Of a DNA stretch of 18,378 nt, positions 15,424 to 18,378 are shown piece after piece. The stretch's first letter is position 1; each line of letters starts with the position of its first letter. The DNA comes from Planctomycetaceae bacterium (GTDB lineage Bacteria > Planctomycetota > Planctomycetia > Pirellulales > Lacipirellulaceae). Under the pieces are notes generated by a model, which was not told the origin of the DNA, searched no databases, and worked only from the letters and a program-made list of their open reading frames with translations. The DNA lies in contig PATG01000111.1 in the NCBI GenBank assembly GCA_002713555.1, positions 1 to 18,378 of the forward strand. The letters run 5' to 3'. The translations under genes were made by a program, and so were the position numbers.

Positions 15424-16149
15424 TTAGTTTGGCATTGAGGGGTTGTTGCCGGAGGTTTGTAGCAGCGTTTGCAATTCCTGCATAGCGTAGACATCGCGTT
15501 CCTGGCCAAGGGCCGCAAAAGCGGCCTGAAGGTTGGTGAGCATACGGGTTAGCCATTGTCGATGTGTGGCGTGTTGGAGTTGTAAGGGTTTGGCGGGTGG
15601 GTGTCCCGTTGCCTGAGCAATTCGATCTGCAACCTCATCCAGATTGAGTAAGTTGCCTCCGAAAAAAGGGTCGACATACATGGGTCCATCTGAATGCTCT
15701 TGATCACTGGCGACTTCTGCTAGGAAGTGTCCTGGAGTATTGACGCCATGGACGACCAGCCCAAGGCACTCAGCAACACGCTTGTATATGAGAACCAGCG
15801 AAATGGGGATTCCTAGACGAGTTCGCAGCACATCGGATACATAGCTGTTCGAGGGATCATAATAGTTCTCCACATTGCCGCGCAAGCCATAGACTTCAAA
15901 AAGGACGTCATGCAAATGGGCTAGCAGGGCCGGCGTTGATAAAGAGACGGCACGACTTTTCACGGTGTCAGCAAGTTTCTCAATGGTGGTTTCAACCTCG
16001 GCCAGACTTGCCTCAGGATGTTCGTGGAGGGCAATGGTGAATGCAGCCCGAAACAGGCCAGGGTTGTCGTCAAGATGGAGAATTTCTTGACGAAATAAGC
16101 GAAAGGCTTCAGGGCGGCAATAGACTGGGTGCGAAAAAGACAAGGACAC
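15424..16149 (-). CDS. SirB1/transglutaminase-like fold protein
   Basis: The product is about 241 aa and belongs to the SirB1/YchA-type transglutaminase-like superfamily. Residues 1-75 are a helical N-terminal domain (EAFRLFRQEILHLDDN). The signature ENYYDPSNSYVSDVLRTRLG follows, then IPISLVLIYKRVAECLGLVV and VNTPGHFLAEV, then MYVDPFFGGNLLNLDEV and a helical, TPR-like C-terminus. The usual catalytic Cys of transglutaminases is not at the P-I-S-L site, as in SirB1 generally, so enzyme activity is doubtful. Start choice: GTG 16149 (MSLSFSHPVYC) begins 5 nt after the upstream stop at 16154. A TTG at 16170 would overlap the upstream gene by 17 nt. Neither has a strong ribosome site. It is probably translationally coupled to the DUF1080 gene. 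Confidence 0.82.
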   Translation of the reverse strand: MSLSFSHPVYCRPEAFRLFRQEILHLDDNPGLFRAAFTIALHEHPEASLAEVETTIEKLADTVKSRAVSLSTPALLAHLHDVLFEVYGLRGNVENYYDPSNSYVSDVLRTRLGIPISLVLIYKRVAECLGLVVHGVNTPGHFLAEVASDQEHSDGPMYVDPFFGGNLLNLDEVADRIAQATGHPPAKPLQLQHATHRQWLTRMLTNLQAAFAALGQERDVYAMQELQTLLQTSGNNPSMPN

Positions 16150-16153
16150 GCAC

Positions 16154-16777
16154 CTATTTTGATTTTTCAAGAGGTCGAATTTTCAAGTTTTTATAGTAGA
16201 CCACACTTTTGGGATCGTGCCCCTGCAGGGCAATGAGACCACTCGACAAACGACGTGTTCCTGTAACTCCTACGGGTTCTGTGTAATCGATGACGAGTTG
16301 TCCATTGATGTGAATACGGATGTTCTTTCCCTGCACGGTGATTCGGTGTTTGTACCAGGAGTCGTCCTTAGCGGGCGAATCGTAGAGCTTAATGACATTG
16401 TAGAGGCTCCCGGATTTAACGGGGTCTGCATGCGTTTGGTTGACTTGGGATTCGTAACCATGGATTGGCCAGCTGTTGTCCTGCCACTTGGTATGAAAAT
16501 AGAGCCCCGAATTACTGCCCGGAGTTGTTTTGATTTCAGCTTGGAATTCAAAATCCTTGAAATCTTGCCCCATATAAAACAAATGGCTCCGTCCTGGCGG
16601 AGTTTTAATCGAGCCATCCACAACGGTCCACTGGTCGGGCATTTCGTTCGCTTTCCAGCCAGTAAGAGTTTTGCCATCAAACATCTTGATCCAGCTAGTC
16701 TCCGATTCATCGGCAGCCATCAAATCGGCATTGGACCAAAGAGCAACAAGAGTAATCGCAAGCAACAAAGTAATCAT
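16154..16777 (-). CDS. Secreted single-domain DUF1080 protein
   Basis: The product is about 207 aa from ATG 16777. An N-terminal hydrophobic segment (ITLLLAITLVALW) acts as a signal peptide, with likely cleavage near LMAADES. A TTG start at 16822 would add a positively charged n-region (MQKILKRTITHEF), and a promoter match just upstream fits either choice. No ribosome site decides between them. The DUF1080 domain covers almost the whole mature protein: WIKMFDGKTLTGW, FEFQAEIKTTPGSNSGLYFH, HGYESQVNQTHADPVKSGSL, LYDSPAKDDSWYKHRI and GLIALQGHDPKSVVYYKNL. It has the same family signatures (NSG-[IL]-[FY]-F, ALQGHDP) as the two-domain protein at 642-1880. It probably processes a 3-keto-glycoside in the periplasm. 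Confidence 0.86.
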   Translation of the reverse strand: MITLLLAITLVALWSNADLMAADESETSWIKMFDGKTLTGWKANEMPDQWTVVDGSIKTPPGRSHLFYMGQDFKDFEFQAEIKTTPGSNSGLYFHTKWQDNSWPIHGYESQVNQTHADPVKSGSLYNVIKLYDSPAKDDSWYKHRITVQGKNIRIHINGQLVIDYTEPVGVTGTRRLSSGLIALQGHDPKSVVYYKNLKIRPLEKSK

Positions 16778-16860
16778 GGCAAAGAACTCATGGGTTATTG
16801 TTCGTTTCAATATTTTTTGCAAGAAAAAAACAAAGCTGGGGATTCACTGTTCAGGATATT

Positions 16861-16889
16861 GTCTTATCCGAAGAGAAAAGGAATGTCAA
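16861..16889 (-). promoter_or_regulatory. Possible promoter for the DUF1080 and transglutaminase-like gene pair
   Basis: Minus strand TTGACA (16889-16884) is a perfect -35. TAAGAC (16866-16861) lies 17 nt downstream as a weak -10, and GATAAG at 15 nt spacing is an alternative. It is about 80 bp before ATG 16777 and about 35 bp before the alternative TTG 16822. The rest of the 16778-17056 spacer shows only A/T-rich sequence. Confidence 0.35.
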
Positions 16890-17007
16890 GTTATAGTACC
16901 TACATCGTACATGGCTCCAGGAACTGCATTTTGAACACCCGTACATCTCACAAATAACCGAAACAAGATAAAAGATAAAAGGACAGGCAAAGTATTGGGT
17001 ATCTCAT

Positions 17008-17080
17008 GTTGAAAAGTGACAAGGTGCTCCCGAAACGAAACGTTCGAAGCGGATCGCTAGCCGCGCGCGCTCCTGCGCCG
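17008..17080. repeat. Direct repeat copy 1 at the 3' end of the PEP-CTERM gene
   Basis: This segment matches 17739-17811 with a constant offset of 731 bp. The inner 51 bp (17030-17080 against 17761-17811) are identical at 48 positions, and the outer 22 bp are weaker. It covers the codons for the final RRRxSxRG residues, the TAG stop and about 49 bp of 3' untranslated sequence. Duplication of a gene unit, or conversion between neighbours, explains the match. Confidence 0.8.
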
Positions 17081-17725
17081 GCGTAACGTCAGCCCCATGC
17101 TGGCCAGCGATGCTAACAGCAGTGTGTGTGGCTCGGGGACGACCGGATCGCCGCCGAAGATTTTTACTTCGGAGAGCCCGACAAAATTAGTGTTGCCGTG
17201 GGTGCTGACGATCTCGATCCGGATATTGCTGGCATTGGTTATGCTGGAGAGGGTGAAGGTCTCACTGGTGAGGCCGTCCACTCCTGTGCCTATCGAGAGG
17301 TCAAAGTTGTCGACGATCGAGAAGTTGGATCCGTCGGTGGAGGCCAACACGTTAAAGTTGTTGACTCCACGGTCCAAGGAGCCTGGATGGTTATAGTTCC
17401 AGATTTCGATGCTCTCCACGCCTTTTGTAGTGCCGAATCCAAAAGTCACATCATGGGAGATGCCGCCATAACCCATCCACATGTCTGGATAATTAGCATT
17501 GTGCCCCGTGCCGGTGAGGCCGGCGCCGTTGGTTAGGGCAGAAAGGGAGTAATTAGGATGTTCAGAACTAGCCTGGCTGCTCGTGACCGCGAATTCATCC
17601 GCATTAACGACACCCGCGCTGGCGAAGGCGGCGATGATAACAATGGCCAGATTCCTGAACTTCATGCACAAAACATTACGGTGTCCGATCTGCATTTGCG
17701 ATCGTACATGGTCTAGATATTGCAT
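17057..17725 (-). CDS. PEP-CTERM sorted protein with discoidin (F5/8 type C)-like domain
   Basis: The product is 222 aa from ATG 17725. GAGGA (plus strand 17733-17737) lies 7 nt upstream and decides this start. An internal ATG at 17665 (MKFRNLAIVIIAAF) is the usual-looking signal-peptide start but has no ribosome site. The product therefore has an unusually long n-region of about 23 residues before the hydrophobic core, with cleavage near A42. The mature domain resembles the galactose-binding beta sandwich: VESIEIWNYNHPGSLDRGVN, FNVLASTDGSNFSIVDNFDL and IRIEIVSTHGNTNFVGLSEV. The end is a PEP-CTERM signal: VPEPHTLLL, a transmembrane helix, then RRRRSARG. Exosortase-dependent sorting to the envelope or extracellular matrix is expected; no exosortase lies in the window. 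Confidence 0.85.
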   Translation of the reverse strand: MQYLDHVRSQMQIGHRNVLCMKFRNLAIVIIAAFASAGVVNADEFAVTSSQASSEHPNYSLSALTNGAGLTGTGHNANYPDMWMGYGGISHDVTFGFGTTKGVESIEIWNYNHPGSLDRGVNNFNVLASTDGSNFSIVDNFDLSIGTGVDGLTSETFTLSSITNASNIRIEIVSTHGNTNFVGLSEVKIFGGDPVVPEPHTLLLASLASMGLTLRRRRSARG

Positions 17726-17732
17726 CTTGGTT

Positions 17733-17737
17733 TCCTC
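17733..17737 (-). promoter_or_regulatory. Ribosome binding site deciding the long PEP-CTERM start
   Basis: Minus-strand GAGGA, 7 nt before ATG 17725. No comparable site precedes the conventional signal-peptide methionine at 17665, so translation most likely begins 20 residues earlier than signal-peptide appearance alone suggests. Confidence 0.6.
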
Positions 17738-17738
17738 T

Positions 17739-17811
17739 GTTAAAAAGTGGTAAAGGTTTTCCGAAACGAAACGTTCAAAGCAGATCGCTAGCCGCGCACG
17801 CTCCTGCGCCG
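17739..17811. repeat. Direct repeat copy 2 at the 3' end of the neighbouring PEP-CTERM gene
   Basis: Second copy of the 17008-17080 repeat, offset by exactly 731 bp. It covers the last codons and stop of the window-edge PEP-CTERM gene and nearly all of the 62-bp spacer before the next gene's start, ending just before its ribosome binding site. Confidence 0.8.
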
Positions 17812-18378
17812 ACTTCGAGAGAGAATGCAGCCAGCCAGGCCTAAGAGGGATAGCAGTCCGGTTGAGGGCTCGGGGATGGCAGTGATCTCGGAGACGACTA
17901 CCGAAAACCAAAAAACACCGATGTTGGGATCGAAATTTTGCCACCCGCCACCGTTTAACACGTGGCTAGGAATATAAGTTCCAGGGTTAAGATCCGCATA
18001 TGTATCGTTACCACTAAGCCCAAAGGTAGTAGACCCACCCAGGGTGTATACAGTGTTGCCAGACAATGAACCGGTGGAACCGGCGGGACTCAAACCGAAA
18101 TCGTCATTCCCTCCATCGTCGTCGATAAATATGCTCGTTAAACTAATCACATCGCCGCCACCAGCGAGGGTGAGCGAGCCTGGAAAGTTATAGGTCGTGT
18201 TGTTAGGCCCTGAACTTTTTACGAAGTCTCCCAGGTTTGAAAATTGATTGCTGGTTGAAAACCCAGCGGAGAAAGAATCTTGGTTGTTATTGGATGTTAC
18301 CGATCCACTTCCTGTAACCGTCACTGTCGTAGAAGAGTTGCTCTCAGCAGACAATGTAATGACAAACTCCGCCCGAGC
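17788..18378 (-). CDS. PEP-CTERM sorted protein (N-terminus cut by window edge)
   Basis: The frame is open to the last base of the window, giving 196 codons plus a TAG stop. The first residues, ARAEFVITL, look like the end of a signal peptide plus the mature start, so little is missing. The mature part is Ser/Thr/Asn/Gly-rich (TVTVTGSGSVTSNNNQDSF, then FPGSLTLAGGGDVISLTSIF) and probably a beta-rich, secreted domain of unknown type. The end is a clear sorting signal: AIPEPSTGLLSLLGLAGCIL followed by SRSRRRSVRG. It precedes the discoidin-like PEP-CTERM gene by 62 bp on the same strand, and the two share the RRRS-[AV]-RG tail and 3' sequence. They are probably co-transcribed and sorted by the same exosortase. 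Confidence 0.83.
   Translation of the reverse strand, partial: ARAEFVITLSAESNSSTTVTVTGSGSVTSNNNQDSFSAGFSTSNQFSNLGDFVKSSGPNNTTYNFPGSLTLAGGGDVISLTSIFIDDDGGNDDFGLSPAGSTGSLSGNTVYTLGGSTTFGLSGNDTYADLNPGTYIPSHVLNGGGWQNFDPNIGVFWFSVVVSEITAIPEPSTGLLSLLGLAGCILSRSRRRSVRG

Noticed and set aside
17726..17944. N-terminal extension of the discoidin-like PEP-CTERM ORF to 17944
   Set aside because: This stretch overlaps the end of the neighbouring PEP-CTERM gene on the same strand, and the GAGGA site supports 17725.

Overview
The window most likely comes from a Planctomycetota chromosome, probably Pirellulales-like. This is inferred from gene content: two DUF1080 (3-keto-disaccharide hydrolase family) secreted proteins, two PEP-CTERM sorted proteins, an argininosuccinate synthase starting MPSCVLAYSGGLDTS, an ABC-2 permease with two NP-x-x-x-E modules, and a helix-turn-helix/receiver fusion beside a sensor-less histidine kinase. 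No transposase, integrase, phage gene, CRISPR array, rRNA or tRNA was recognised. It reads as a stable housekeeping segment with loosely packed genes on both strands.

Layout. 1-8003 is plus-strand: the 3' end of an unknown gene (1-174), a small protein (236-547), a two-domain DUF1080 secreted protein (642-1880), argG (2042-3256), a fused ABC-2 permease (3415-5034) closely followed by yaaA (5045-5824), pyrB (6044-7327) and a YacP-like NYN nuclease (7389-8003). 8080-13001 is minus-strand: mnmG, then a response regulator with an N-terminal HTH, its likely partner histidine kinase, and a membrane-anchored coiled-coil protein split by an in-frame TGA. 13283-15310 has a secreted retropepsin-like protein (plus), two tiny same-frame minus-strand ORFs separated by one TAA, and a sirtuin (plus). 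15424-18378 is minus-strand: a PEP-CTERM gene running off the edge, a second PEP-CTERM protein, a single-domain DUF1080 protein and an overlapping SirB1-type transglutaminase-fold protein.

How the genes relate. argG (arginine) and pyrB (pyrimidine) are central metabolism but sit apart with unrelated neighbours. The clearest functional group is the response regulator and kinase. The spacers on both sides of the regulator gene carry 18-bp-period direct repeats with a shared YGACTYA core, which I propose as candidate operators for its HTH domain. The two PEP-CTERM genes share a 73-bp near-identical 3' segment and look like a tandem family.

Best leads: the 18-bp repeat arrays around the HTH-receiver gene, the in-frame TGA at 8788-8790, the two micro-ORFs at 13914-14279, and the duplicated PEP-CTERM gene ends.
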